A stretch of DNA of 64,000 nucleotides from Blepharisma japonicum (lineage: Eukaryota; Ciliophora; Heterotrichea; Heterotrichida; Blepharismidae), in the NCBI GenBank assembly GCA_949751835.1, contig CATKHK010000113.1:1-64000 (forward strand). The letters run 5' to 3'. Positions 50,732 to 62,064 of the stretch are shown here, piece by piece (the stretch's first letter is position 1; every line of letters begins with the position of its first letter). A program made the translations under genes and the position numbers. Below the pieces are notes generated by a model, which had not been told where the DNA came from, made no database searches, and worked only from the letters and a program-made list of their open reading frames with translations.

Positions 50732-51826
50732 TTATTTATTGATTTCACCTTGATAAACTAATTCCATTACCTTTCTTTCTCTATTAAACTTATAGCAAAA
50801 CATATGTGGTCTTATAAGAAAACTAGCATAGATATTTCCTTCAAAATTGCTGAAAGTTATATCATAAGGTGAATCACAAATTCCAAAATTATTATTTCCT
50901 ATAATATTTCATTTAAATGGGTTATTTATATCACTTTCATATATGGAGTTGTTTTGTATCCACAAATAAACTCTTACTTGATCAGTAAATAAAAATTTAC
51001 GAGTTTGTGTGCTTTTATAAAATGCAATTTCTGAATGAGCTTCAATTAAAAGATCATATAAATAAAAGCTTGAGTTTCAAAAACAGCTTATTAAGACATA
51101 GTTGTGAAAAAGAACAGAAAAAATTCTTCTATCCAATCGTGGGAATTCCAATTTCTGCCACTTATTCCGATTTATGTCATATTTCACCAAGCCTGGGCGG
51201 CCTAAGTCTCCAAATATAAATAAATAATTGTCATAATAAATAAACTGATTGAAACTATCTGCTGCTATTCTTTCACTATTAAAATTAAACATCTCGCTAA
51301 TAGCTTTGGTTTTTAGATCCATTAAATATCCCTTATATTCATATTTATTAACTCCCATGATAAGTAAATGTGAGTTCCAAATTTTAAGATAGTTCTTTAT
51401 TTTATCACATATACGTTTATTTTGTTTGTAAGATTTAAATTCACATGTTGAGGTTCTTGTATGAGATTTTATATCATAAATGTAAATTTCCGCTCCATTT
51501 AGATTTTCATCATCATTGTAAAGATAATTGAAATCTGAATTGTAAGAATTATTATAGTTTTGCTTGTGGATTTTAAAAACTTTTTTATTCAATAATGATT
51601 GAGTAATGCGGCATTGTTTGGCGAAGTCTCTATAGAAGCATTGAACACGAATATCATATTGATACTTCTTAATCATACTTTCTATTTTTTTTGGTAAAGC
51701 AGAAAGAGTGTTGAACTCAGCTTGGAGCTGGCTTAGATGATTAGAGTCATTTACATATAATGCCGTAAGGATTATTCCAAATTCTTCAATTTTAATCCTT
51801 TGTTCTTCTAAATATAAATCTGCCAT
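50732..51826 (-). CDS. Tandem-array paralogue, copy 4, 364 aa
   Basis: Start MADLYLEEQRIK, preceded in frame by TAA, which fixes the family start. TGA at 51077 is Trp (SCF-W-NSSFYLYD). Stop is TAA at 50732. It has the same 365-codon length as copies 1 and 2 but is the most diverged intact member, for example NAERI-type changes in the middle (FNSERIAADSFNQFIYYDNY) and an end VYQGEINK. Helical N-terminus, then propeller-like beta repeats. Function unknown. It is the 5'-most gene of the array for the minus strand. Confidence 0.8.
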
Positions 51827-52182
51827 GCTTTATATTAATATCTTGTACAAATATACTAAAAATTAAAACTTAATCTTTCAAATTTACTTCACTAATTTTG
51901 GTTATCTTTCGATGTAAACCTTTTTCTGCTATAGGTGTTTTTTGAGCGCCCAATAACACTGCTGCTCTGAAAAGCGATTTTTCAAACTTTTCATTGCTAG
52001 GTATTCAAAGTCTTGATTAGCTAAATAAACATCAGCTGATATAATCTATTCATATCCCAGAAAATTTATATTTCTCCCATTATTTGACGCTTCTAAGATC
52101 TAGAAAATGGCCTAAGAACCTTAATGAAACTTCTTGCAATTTTCATAATATAAAATTGTTGAAATTTTAATAGTCATTTTTT
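51827..52182. other. Divergent intergenic region with possible coding relic
   Basis: Lies between divergent starts of array copy 4 and the PIKfyve gene. On the minus strand, 51929-52048 is open for 38 codons and reads YLANQDFEYLAMKSLKNRF then SEQQCYWALKKHL, which looks coding-like, but it is closed by TAG on both sides and no 15-nt intron fits. Confidence 0.4.
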
Positions 52183-55100
52183 ATGTCAATTGAATGCACC
52201 CCTCTATCTCAAGAATTTTGAATGCCAGACAGTTCAGCGAAATCTTGCTTTAAATGTGATAGACCATTTACTCTTTTCCGTCGACGTCATCACTGTCGTT
52301 TCTGTGGGTTCATTTTTTGTTCTTCATGCTCATATCGAAAAACTAAATTGCCAAGTGGTTTTACAGTAGATCGAATTTGTGAGCATTGCTTATCCTTATT
52401 TACTCCCTATCCTAATCTATCACACACAACATTCAGTGGGGCTGTTGAAGGATCTTATATAAGCACAACTTCTGTTGTAATCGGAGATGATCCTTCACAA
52501 ATTGAAGCGGCTCGGGAAATATATGATTCTTCAAAGCTTATTCAGAGCGAAGATATTAATTCAACAGAAAAGGTAGCAGAAATGTTGGAGGAATTTCAAA
52601 ATAGAGAAATCATGTTTGATTCTTACACTAAAGAATTTTTAGATGCCAGAGCAAAAACTTTATTTAAATCCCATCAAATTCCTGAAGAATTACATAGTAA
52701 AATCATAGGGTTTATTGTAGAAATTGTAAACACAATTTGTCCATCTGTAAGGTACAGAAATGATCAGCAAGACATAAATAAATATTTCAGGATTGTGAAA
52801 TTGGAATGAAATGATTTTAGTGCCAGTGAGTTTGTGAATGGAGTAGTGTTTAAAAAGAATGTAGCTCACAAAAAAATGGAAAAAGAATTGACAAACCCAA
52901 GGATTTTATTTTTGCAAGAGGCTGCTGATTTTTATGCGAGAGATAGAAACATTGTATCTATGGACAAGCTAATTGATCAAGAAGCTTCATATACAAAAAT
53001 TTTTATTAAAAAACTGATGAAAATCAAGCCAAATATTGTTATTTTAGGAAAAGGACTCCCAAATGCAATTTTAAATGAATTATCAAGACTTAATATTACA
53101 GCATTTATTAATGTAAAACCAAAAATAATGGTTCAATTATCAAGAGCAACAAAAGGAAAAATCCTAGACCACGTTGACCAAGCTACCAGGATCACAAATT
53201 ACATAGGCTCATGTGGTGAGTTTTTCCCAAAAACAGTTGGAAATAAAGCTTATGCATTTTTTAAAGACCCAGTAGACACCTCATTAGTCGGAAGTCTGCT
53301 TATTTCTGGGCCAGATCCATCAGATCTCAGCAAAATTGGGACAGTTATAAGAAAACTTTTACTGGAATATAGAAATTCTGTACTAGAAAAACAGTTTTTT
53401 ATCCAATCCGGTATAAAGCCAATCCCTGACATGGCTTTAAAATTCAATGATTTATTTATTAATTATACTTATCTAGTAACTTGTGGGTATAATTTATGTA
53501 AAAAACCATCAGAAAACAGTGTAAACTTTTACCAAGAAAATGATAAAGCAATAGGAGACTTTTTATTATCATTTATTCAGCAATCAGAAAGAAATTGTGA
53601 CTCTGACTGTGGATCTAAATTACTTTCTCACAATTTTTACTTCATTAAAACCCTTGGAAGAATCAAAATAAATTTCACTAAGAAGCTTGAATCTAAACCG
53701 TCTATTTCAAATGATATTTGTATAGAAAAAGAATGCACAGCCTGCTGTAAGCAAGGTGGAAAATGCATTTTACTATCAAAATCCAGCTGGGAGTATAGCT
53801 TTTATAAGTACCTTAACAACTTTTTCACTAATATAGACGTGATCCACAAAAATGCATGCCATCATGATTTTTTCAAGCTAGGAAAATTCATTTTTTATAA
53901 CAAAGGCTTCAAAGTTTATATCCAGTGGGAAGAAAATCCAATTTATGACTTAATTCCTGCATCCAGCTCAAAAGACTTAACCAGATTTTATCTAAACGCT
54001 ACAAGAGAAACCTTTGAAGAACTAAAAACAAACGGTGGAGACGTGCTAAATGATATGCTGAAATCCTGCTCAGAAATGGTAGAAAGATTAAACGGCGAAG
54101 GAATTCTTGAAGAAACTGAAAAATACGCAAAATGGGAGCCATTAAAAGAAGAAATAGAAAAAATCAAGGAACAAATAGCTGCATCACTAGTAAAATTATG
54201 TGAGCTTAAACCTGAGGATTTTCAAAATTTTTTAGAAGTTGAAACTTTTCGAAGAAATATTTTTTTGCAATGCTGCAATATAAAAGTCCAAATCCAAAAC
54301 TGGTCTACAAATTTCAAAAGGCTGAAAGTTGGGTCAAGCTTAATTATCACACAAAGCGTTGTATCTGAATCCAGCGGGTCTAGTGAAGAAAACGTAAAGT
54401 CAGTCCTTACACATAGCAGTACTGGGTGTGATGATAAACGCCAAACAAATAATGATGAAAGCTTTTTTAATCAGACAAGAGGAAGGCAAGTAACTCTTGA
54501 TGATAGGGACTTGTTCTCGACATCTCCTAATAGTTCAATTGTGGCTAAGCCATTTGATGCAATTTCTAAAGAAGATGAATTTTTGCAGACAGGCCATTTT
54601 ACGTGCTTGAAAAGCGGAAATTTGACTTTGCCTGTGGGGCATGGAGGGGTCTGTGTGCCTGCGTATGAAAAAAATCCTTTGACTATAATAGCGTATGCGC
54701 TGAATTCTAATAAGTATTATGAAGAAATAATAGAGCCAAGCAAAATATATGATGGGAATATCACAAATACGCTTGAAGCTAATTTGTTATCAAAGGATGA
54801 GCAACATTTTCAAATTCAAGCTTCTACTTATGAAGATGAAAGCTTTGAAAATATTGACAAAGAGGAAATAAGAAGACTATATGGCTATCATATAACTTTT
54901 AACATCACAGTTTTCTTCGCAAAACAATTCCAGGCAATGAGAACATTTTTATATGGGGAGCATGAAAATTTTATTTTATCGATTGCAAGGAACCTTGAAA
55001 AAGAAAGTTCACTAGGCAAAAGTAAAGCATCCTTCACAAAATCTCACAATAAAAAGTATATTATGAAAATCGTAGAAGAAAAAGAATTTCATATGTTTAT

Positions 55101-55689
55101 CGATCTAGTACCCACTTATTTCAAGCACATCAGCAAAAATCTCTTTAATTCCCAGCCTTCAAGGATTGTAAGGACGATTGGGGCTTTTAAAATATCAATA
55201 AAAAATCACACCACAAATAAAAACCGCACACAATGGGCTTTATTGATGGAAAACTTGGAATTTAATATGCCTTTTGATGTGTACACTTATGATTTAAAGG
55301 GCTCTTCAAATAGCAGAAGATATGTAAAAGAAGGGCAAAAAAGGACCAAAATGGATTTGAACTTCTTAGAAGACATGAAAGGAATCCCTATAACTATTTC
55401 AAAAGAAGCTAAAAAAATGTTCGACGATGCTGTTTGGAAAGATACTCATTTTCTATTTAAACAGAATGTGATAGATTATTCTTTATTAGTAATAATCTCA
55501 CATCAGCAGCGAAAAGTCGCTGTAGGGATCATAGACTATATAGAAAAATACACGTTGGAAAAAGTTATAGAAAATAAGTGTAAATCAGTCGTCCAAAGCA
55601 AACCTCCGACTATCACACATCCAAGCACGTATAAGGACAGATTCCGTGCACAGCTAACACAGAGTTATTTTATGTCTATTGAGGAATAA
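52183..55689 (+). CDS. PIKFYVE/FAB1: PIKfyve/Fab1 phosphatidylinositol-3-phosphate 5-kinase, compact form, 1168 aa
   Basis: ATG 52183 is preceded in frame by TAG. Residues 13-65 are a FYVE finger: W-MPD (its Trp is TGA), [22 protein letters not shown]. Residues about 215-400 match the CCT/TCP1-like domain of Fab1 ([15 protein letters not shown]). The C-terminal about 300 residues are a PIP kinase: [11 protein letters not shown] with the ATP-binding Lys, [41 protein letters not shown], and [14 protein letters not shown]. Known: makes PI(3,5)P2 on endolysosomes. It is about half the length of yeast Fab1 and lacks a DEP domain. Activation-loop TWDK is TLEK here. Confidence 0.95.
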
Positions 55690-55836
55690 AGAATGTAATA
55701 AAATTAAAAAGCATTTTCTCATGTGATTTATTTTTTTGGAAAATAATTTTCTAAAACAATTGCGGTAAAATAGAAGTCAATTAAGGCTCAAATTTATGCA
55801 AATTTAAAATAAAATATCTTATAAAATTTCTTATTA

Positions 55837-56661
55837 ATGGATTTTAAAGAAAAGGGAAGCAAAGAGATGACTTTGAAACACCCCAAAATGAAGCTGCTAG
55901 CACTGCATATGGATCAAAGTATAAGTATCAAATTGAAAAGTTTATATAGCAGCAAAGGAAAAAGGCCGAATTGTCAATCTCCTATTAATGTATCATTTAG
56001 AAAATCAGTTTCTCCAACTTCAAGAAAAGTAAACAAAGCGAGACTTACTATGGCAGAGCCTTTTATCCACCACAAAAAATCGTTTACTATGATTAATGTA
56101 GAAGATTCAAATAAGCCTACCTTCAGGAGAAACCATCTTTTGAATCTCTCTGCAAGGAGTTCTCTTTTTGATGAGCTTGATGATATAAATGCAATGAAAA
56201 CTCCATCAACGGTCAAAGAAGACCCAAATCCAGAGCATAATGTATTAGATGAAAGCTTGGCTAATTATTATTCTCAAGACCCTTCTGTAGTAAACTCATA
56301 CTCATCCACAACGCCTATTCATTTCTTATTTGCCCTTGATACTCCATCATACAGCTCACGAGTAAGTCCAATTGAAAGAAGAAACCAATTTTATAGCAAA
56401 GCCAACAACGTCTTAAACCCAAAACGAAGTGATACTCCAACAATCCCGACAAAAAAAGAACCTGAAGAAAAACAACAATTTTTACCTGAAATCAAGCTTA
56501 AAAAACAGAAAGCTTTTAATGTAGATACAAAAAGAGCTTATAATAAATCTGTAAGCCCACACGCAATGGCCAACAAAATCAAGGCTCGAAGAAACGAAAT
56601 TTCAAGAAAACGCCCACAAGCGATAACACCTTTTCCAGGCAGAACCTTTAAGCTGAATTAG
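55837..56661 (+). CDS. Hypothetical basic, Ser/Pro-rich protein, 274 aa
   Basis: Not recognised. Intact frame with many SP/TP sites (CQSPINVSFRKSVSPTSRK, RSDTPTIPTKK, NKSVSPHAMANK) and a strongly basic C-terminus (KIKARRNEISRKRPQ). Probably disordered. Such proteins are common among ciliate cytoskeletal and nuclear components. It is convergent with the kinase gene, 100 bp between stops. Confidence 0.65.
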   Translation: MDFKEKGSKEMTLKHPKMKLLALHMDQSISIKLKSLYSSKGKRPNCQSPINVSFRKSVSPTSRKVNKARLTMAEPFIHHKKSFTMINVEDSNKPTFRRNHLLNLSARSSLFDELDDINAMKTPSTVKEDPNPEHNVLDESLANYYSQDPSVVNSYSSTTPIHFLFALDTPSYSSRVSPIERRNQFYSKANNVLNPKRSDTPTIPTKKEPEEKQQFLPEIKLKKQKAFNVDTKRAYNKSVSPHAMANKIKARRNEISRKRPQAITPFPGRTFKLN

Positions 56662-56761
56662 GGCACGCCAAGCAAATGCTTTGTTTACCTATAAATAACC
56701 ATAATTTGAGTAAATTATTCATTATTTAAATTGCATTTTAATTAATTTAAGTTAAAATAAC

Positions 56762-57703
56762 TTAATTGTTGGGATATATTAAAGAAGCAAATAATAAACT
56801 ATATACAAATCCTCGTAATTTCATATCTGAATCCAACTGTCGCATTTTTTCAAGATAAGTCAAAGGAATTGCAATATTTTTTTGCAGGATCCAAGGGTGA
56901 GCTAAGACTTGGCCTGCTGTATATCTCTCTATAGGGGTAATTTTCATTAATTTTAAAAATAAATTTTGGGCTAGAGGGGAAAAGTTTTTTGGAAAAACTC
57001 ATTTGGGATTTTGGAGCTTGGCGAAGTATGATTCTTTGGTATCTTTTTGTCGATAGAGCGGGTGTTTTCCTTTGCAGAGAAGCTTGAACATAATGATTCC
57101 ACAGCTTCAAATGTCGACTTCTTTGTTATAGTTTTTTCCAGCTGCCAGTTCAGGTGCCATATAAATGACAGTCCCACACTTTTCATCAGTCCTGCTGAAA
57201 ATCCCCAACTGTGTGCATAACCCAAAATCCGCCACTTTTACCGTCGTCAAATCCTTAGGATTTGAAATCAGTATATTCGCTGGCTTTAAATCTCTATGAA
57301 CAATTCCGCGGTTATGCAAGTACTCCACAGCTCTAAAAATCCCAGTCATGATTTTGGCAGCTTTGGATTCAGAAATGGTTTTATTCTGTATTAAATCTGA
57401 AAGATTTCCTCCTCGAACGTACTCCATTCCAATAAAAATCCTATTATCGCTTTCCCTGACATGTAAAAATTTTACAATGTTAGGATGGTCGAGACTAGAC
57501 AAAATTTCGCTTTCGAACCGAAGCGCAGAGAGGACTTCATCTGAATATGAACTTTTTTTGATAATTTTTACTGCACATGTGACGCCTGTGTACTTATCAA
57601 TGGCTTTTACGACTTTTCCGAAAGAGCCTTTGCCGATCGTTCTGATATAGGTGTAGAAAGAACTGAATTTGTCATGGTAGTCTCCAGAATCAAATTCTTC
57701 CAT
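56762..57703 (-). CDS. Ser/Thr protein kinase, CAMK/CDPK-like, 313 aa
   Basis: A complete kinase domain with all key residues: GKGSFGKV loop (24-31), AVKII with Lys46, Glu in the C helix (FESEIL), HRDLKPAN (136-143), DFGLC (159-163), GTVIYMAPE, and VDI-W-SCGIIMF, in which the Trp is TGA. A second Trp at NPKW is also TGA. HPWI lies near the end. A short C-terminal helix follows, with no EF hands or autoinhibitory domain visible. It belongs to the CAMK group by motif style. Start ATG 57703; stop TAA 56762. Confidence 0.93.
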
Positions 57704-58327
57704 TTTAAGGTTAGATTTATAACAGATATATTGATAATGGGAAGGATTTGAGAAGCTGTTAGCGAAATTTTTAATGCAAATGGATTATTATAAGAATTTA
57801 ACGAATTTAGAGATCTATGTAATAATTTTGTTTTATTTTTTACACATAATTATATTTTATTGGAATATGTATAGATATTTGTGCTTGATAAACTATTATT
57901 GCTTTGAAATGCTTGATTAATAAAAATAACTATTACAGTTAAGATATTAAACATATTATAAAATGAGGTATCATTTAATAAAAAGGTTTATTTGTTAAAA
58001 TTGAAGATGAAACTGGCATATATTATATCATAAAACATTAAAGATAATAAGCTTTCGTAAATTTTTAATAAGTTTTTATGCTGAAAAATAATTTTAATTT
58101 TAGAAAAATGCAATGAATATTATTAAATTTCTTTAGTTAGTTTTCTTTGAACTCAATAGGTAAAGTAAGAAAAATTATTTATATAATGTAAAATTAAATC
58201 CATAATTTTATAACAAACTAGCAGTATTTATAATACTATTTCTTTGTTTCTAATCTAACTTTCTTTAAAATATTAAATTCGTTAAAAATACTTAAAAGTT
58301 AAAATCCTCATTTTTATAAATAAAAAG
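57704..58327. other. Intergenic spacer
   Basis: Over 600 bp of extremely AT-rich DNA between the kinase start and the tRNA 3' end. No open frame, repeat or further RNA gene is seen. Confidence 0.55.
58322..58326 (-). terminator. Pol III oligo-T terminator of tRNA-Val(AAC)
   Basis: TTTTT on the minus strand right after the tRNA 3' end, at the same distance as in the other tRNA-Val gene. Confidence 0.7.
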
Positions 58328-58400
58328 TACAATCGGTGGGAATTGAACCCACGACCTTCTGCGTGTTAGGCAGATGTGATAACCACTACACTACGATTGC
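58328..58400 (-). tRNA. tRNA-Val (anticodon AAC)
   Basis: 73 nt without an intron. Acceptor GCAATCG/CGATTGT, D arm identical to the other tRNA-Val, anticodon loop CTAACAC giving AAC (probably edited to IAC), T arm GTGGG-TTCAATT-CCCAC. Compared with the TAC gene, stem changes come in pairs (acceptor and T stem), which supports both as working genes. Confidence 0.96.
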
Positions 58401-59239
58401 TCTGGGTTTATAGTCTTTTTGTTTATTAAATATCAATAGTTCTTAATTATTAGCAACTTGAAAATAAAGCACTCATTTTTACTTTTTATTTATTTTCATA
58501 AATTTGTTTACTTTTCTATCTTATGCTTTGAGAATAAAGCTTTATCAATACCAATTATAATTTCCAATTTTAAATGCGATTTATATCTTATTGTTTAGAA
58601 TAAGCATACAATCATTCGCTTTTATTACTCATTTTATATAGTACTCAATGTTCATTAATATGATATTTGCTTTTATTAATCTTATAAAGCTCGTTCTTTT
58701 GATTTAGATCATCAAAAAGCTTGGTAATTGATATATAAATAGTAATAAAATCATTGGTAATAAAATAAAGCCTCTCATACAGTTGCATGTGATATATTCA
58801 CCTACAGTTATTATTTTCCCCTTCTTTGTAGGCAAAAATGAGAATCCCTTTTACTTTACAAGAGAAAACCTATATATTCACTCGCTAATCATGAAAATGG
58901 TGTCTGAAATGGTCTTCCTTTTATAAAAATCGCACATATGGAGTCTTCATGCCTCTATAATTATACATAGTGAATTTTTAGAACATATAGAAGACGATTC
59001 CACAGACTCTTTGCAAGATGAGCAAAGGATTATAACATATTTGACTATAAATTAATTTCTATATTAGCTACTCATTTCTCTCTAAATCACATTACCAAAT
59101 CTACTAATAATGATCTATTTATAATGAAAATATAATCCCTATTAAAAATTATGTTTATCTAGTCTTTCATTCATTAAACCATTATCTATGTATAGCAGCA
59201 AAGCTAAATTCAATAATTATTAGATAATTACATACACAA
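58401..59239. other. Long intergenic spacer
   Basis: About 840 bp of AT-rich DNA between the tRNA 5' flank and the stop of the AT-hook gene. With TGA as Trp I still find no convincing open frame. No snRNA-like or repeat structure is evident by eye. Confidence 0.55.
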
Positions 59240-60094
59240 TTATCCACTCTTCTTCTCATCATTTTCAAGGATCCCGAACAAATTTGAATTGAATCCTTCG
59301 CTCATCGAATTATTTTCTTCTTCTAGTCGATTCTGAATATTTTCATTTTTTTCATAATTTGAAGCTTCTGAATTTTCTTCTTTTATTTGCAATTTTTTGT
59401 TTTCCTCTTTATTAGGATCATGACTATACGGAGGCGAAATTTGTAAAATTTCATCAACATAATAATTATAATCCACAGCTTTTGAGTCTCCAGGAACTCC
59501 AACTAATTTGCTTAGGTCTCTAAATTTGCAATTAATTTCTTTTGCATTTATATTCAATAGAGTCCTATATGGCTCTATTCACACTTGGTAATCTTCAATA
59601 AAGCTTTGATTTTTTGACAGCAAATAGGTCTTGTAAGGTGACATGTCTTCGTTCAAGTAGCTTTTTACTGCGTAAGCAGTATATAGCAATGTGTTCAGCA
59701 GTGGAAAGGTGGGGTCTCTTAAAGGAAATTTATCAAGGACAATCGCCCATGATACAACTTCGAGCTCGTTCATAGCCAATTCTTGAAGGATGTCATTAAG
59801 CATCCTTAGCAAGGGTTGAGAGCTGAAATCGCCTGAGGATGAAAGGTTATTTGCGATTCTTCTGATTAGCAATTGGCTTTGCTGAGAGACGCCGCTATTG
59901 ATGAAGCAGGTGCGTATGCTGTTATAACTCTCTAGGTGCTCGTTTTGGTGTTTGGGTTTTTCAAGAGGTTTATCTTTTGAATTTATTGATAATAGTTGAG
60001 ACTCTTTCATATCGGACTCTGATTTTAATTTTTTTTCAGGTTGTTTGGGAGGACGTCCGCGTCTGCCTCTTTTTTTGACTTCTGGTTCTGACAT
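59240..60094 (-). CDS. AT-hook protein, 284 aa
   Basis: Residues 7-17 hold an AT-hook, KKRGRRGRPPK, which binds the minor groove of AT-rich DNA. TGA at 59579 joins the two halves as Trp (YQV-W-IEPY). Residues about 50-180 are a helical region (CFINSGVSQQSQLLIRRIAN, LNDILQELAMNELEVVSWAI) with no known name. The tail is Glu/Asn-rich and acidic. A chromatin or transcription role follows from the hook and is inference beyond that. Stop is TAA. Confidence 0.75.
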
Positions 60095-60725
60095 TTATAT
60101 TTAGATTATGGCTAATAATCATGAGTTTTCTCAGGATCGTCTTAAATATGTTTTTAAAATTGTATTAATATTAAACATAAGCAATTTAAATGGATTTTAG
60201 GATTAAAAATAATAATTAAATACAAACTATAGATATTTATAGATTTTTTAGGTTTTAAATATTTTTTTGGTAAAAATTTTGTAGTTTTAAAAGAATTATG
60301 ATAGAATTGATTTAATTAATTTTTGTGAAAAATAAAGGCGCAGATGAGAAAGGAAACTGTTTAACGATTTTTGACTGGCAGATGGGGTATAGTTATAAAT
60401 GCGAATAAAAAAGCCATATATATTTTATCAATACTTTTAATTTTATTAAAGATCAATTTAATTCAAATTATTTTATTAAATGGCAATATTGTTCACTGAT
60501 TTTTATTATATTTCTGGTGGTCTTATGTGTCAACTCATAAGATTAAATTTTCTAAAAACTTATTAGTTTTTAAATTATGTGCAATAGCCATTATTTTCCA
60601 AGGCCAGAAAATAACATTTTCAGTTTATATAAAACAGATATTAAATTGCCATTAAGCATCTTATAAAATTTTAGAAAATAAATTATTCATCATGTTCTTT
60701 AGCTAAACTTAAGATTTCTTTGTCT
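60095..60725. other. Intergenic spacer
   Basis: About 630 bp, AT-rich, between the AT-hook gene start and the stop of the RRM gene. No supported open frame or RNA gene. Confidence 0.55.
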
Positions 60726-61661
60726 TTAGATTTTAAAATCATCCCTAATATGGAAAACTTGAGAACGTCTTTGATCTCTAAATGAACCATCATTCCTCTT
60801 TCTCCTTTCTTGCCTATCTGCTTTGGCTAGTTCAACTTCTCTTATTCTTTCTTTTTCCTCTCCTTCTCCTTCTAATTCTCCTTCTCTCTCTTCTCCTAGC
60901 TCTTCTTCTCTCTCTTCTCCAAACTCTACTTCTCTCTCTTCCTCAAATTCTTCTTCCAGTTCTCTTTCTGATTCTTCTTCTTCTTCTTCCAGTTCTCTTT
61001 CTAATTCTTCTTCTGATTCTTCTTCTCTTTGATCTCTATCTATATTTTCTTCTTGACCTCTTTCAACCTCTTCTTCTTCCTCAAATTCTTCTTCTGCATT
61101 GCTTTCTAATTCTCCTTCTTCTCCTTCTGCTCTTTCTGCTCTTTCTCCAATTTCTTCTTCTGTCTCTCTTTCGAATTCTCCTTCTCCTTCTGCCTCTTCT
61201 TCTGCAATTGATTCTTCTCCTTCCCCTTCAACCTCCCCTCCTGTGCTTTCTTTAAATCTCATCTCTGGGTGATCATACTCGCTCTGGCTTTCTTCCTGCA
61301 TCTCACGTATTCACTGCCTCTGCCTTGGATCCTCATGTTCAGCTTCAAGTGTGCTACCAAACATCTCATATCCATTCACATCTTCCAAAGCACAAGCTGC
61401 ATCTACAAAAAGAGGAAATTCTACCACACAACTCTTTTTGAAAATTGTAATTGAATCAGCGCTAGGCATTAGCTCTCTTAATATATTTGTAGTTGCTTGT
61501 TTCGGCACATTGTAAATAATAATCCTACTGCCTTCTTCATGAATGCCCTCCTCCTCAAAATAACTTTTAAATTCCTTCGGATATTCCCAATTATCTTTAG
61601 TTATTTCAGGCATTTCTTGCCTCACAACACTCTTAATTGAGCGAAAAAGGCATCTCCACAT
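60726..61661 (-). CDS. RRM-like protein with long Glu-rich tail, 311 aa
   Basis: TGA at 61311 is Trp and joins an N-terminal domain to a low-complexity tail. Residues about 46-105 look like an RRM (RIIIYNVPKQATTNILRELM, SITIFKKSCVVEFPLFVDAA). The first 18 residues are basic and amphipathic (MWRCLFRSIKSVVRQ), compatible with a mitochondrial presequence, which is uncertain. Residues about 140-275 are mostly Glu with Arg, Gly and Ser (EEEEESERELEEE), and the end turns basic (ADRQERRKRNDGSFRDQRR). Function unknown; RNA binding is an inference. Confidence 0.7.
60790..61250 (-). repeat. GA-rich low-complexity tract coding for poly-Glu
   Basis: Imperfect GAA/GAG/GGA/AGA repeats on the minus strand (CT-rich on plus) inside the RRM-protein gene. 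The tract opens long shadow frames on the opposite strand. Likely prone to length change by slippage. Confidence 0.8.
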
Positions 61662-61715
61662 ATTTAATTATGAGAAAGCTGATATGCGATTACTGTAATG
61701 ATTAAGCAAAAATAT

Positions 61716-61901
61716 TTATCGTATTATTCCTTGTTTAGTGCTTGATAAAGTGTCACAGAAGCTAGGTAAAGGGAGAAGGGAGGGGTCTGGAGATTTCAGC
61801 CACTTGGCGTTGAAGAAGCAATTTCGCCTGTCGTTTTCGCTTTCACTTGTGGAGGCTGACCATGTGCCGCTGCCATTGCGTCGTTTTGGGTACTTGTACA
61901 T
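61716..61901 (-). CDS. 61-aa protein with PNRC/EDC-like Dcp1-binding motif
   Basis: Small intact frame with clearly higher GC than its flanks, ATG at 61901 and TAA at 61716. Residues 30-48 read FNAKWLKSPDPSLLPLPSF, which fits the PNRC-type short linear motif (small residue, then F/W, SPxPSxLPxPxF) that in human PNRC2 and yeast Edc1/Edc2 binds the Dcp1 EVH1 domain and stimulates mRNA decapping. A basic N-terminus (KYPKRRNG) could touch RNA, as in Edc1. Assignment rests on one short motif. The plus-strand frame over it is taken as a shadow. Confidence 0.6.
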   Translation of the reverse strand: MYKYPKRRNGSGTWSASTSESENDRRNCFFNAKWLKSPDPSLLPLPSFCDTLSSTKQGIIR

Positions 61902-62064
61902 ATATTCACCTTTTTCTAGCTTAATATTTATAATTATGATTTAATCCATTAAAATTTATTAAGTTTTATAATGTTAAAAGTCTCTCCAAGCTCGAAAAGT
62001 GACAAAAATAAGAACCACAGCAAATGCCAACCTATAAATAAAAATTTAGAGATATTTTAATAGC

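Noticed and set aside
44410-51826. Array as a transposon family
   Set aside because: No transposase or reverse-transcriptase motifs, terminal inverted repeats or target-site duplications are visible. Units are head-to-tail with shared spacers, as in ordinary tandem gene duplication.
60782-61255. Plus-strand Leu/Ser-rich open frames over the poly-Glu tract
   Set aside because: They arise because CT-rich DNA has no stops. The minus frame continues into a normal RRM-like domain through a TGA Trp codon.
61738-61944. Plus-strand 68-codon open frame over the PNRC-like gene
   Set aside because: It starts at GTG, reads into AT-rich flank as a hydrophobic tail, and has no motif. The opposite frame holds the PNRC-like motif and an ATG start.
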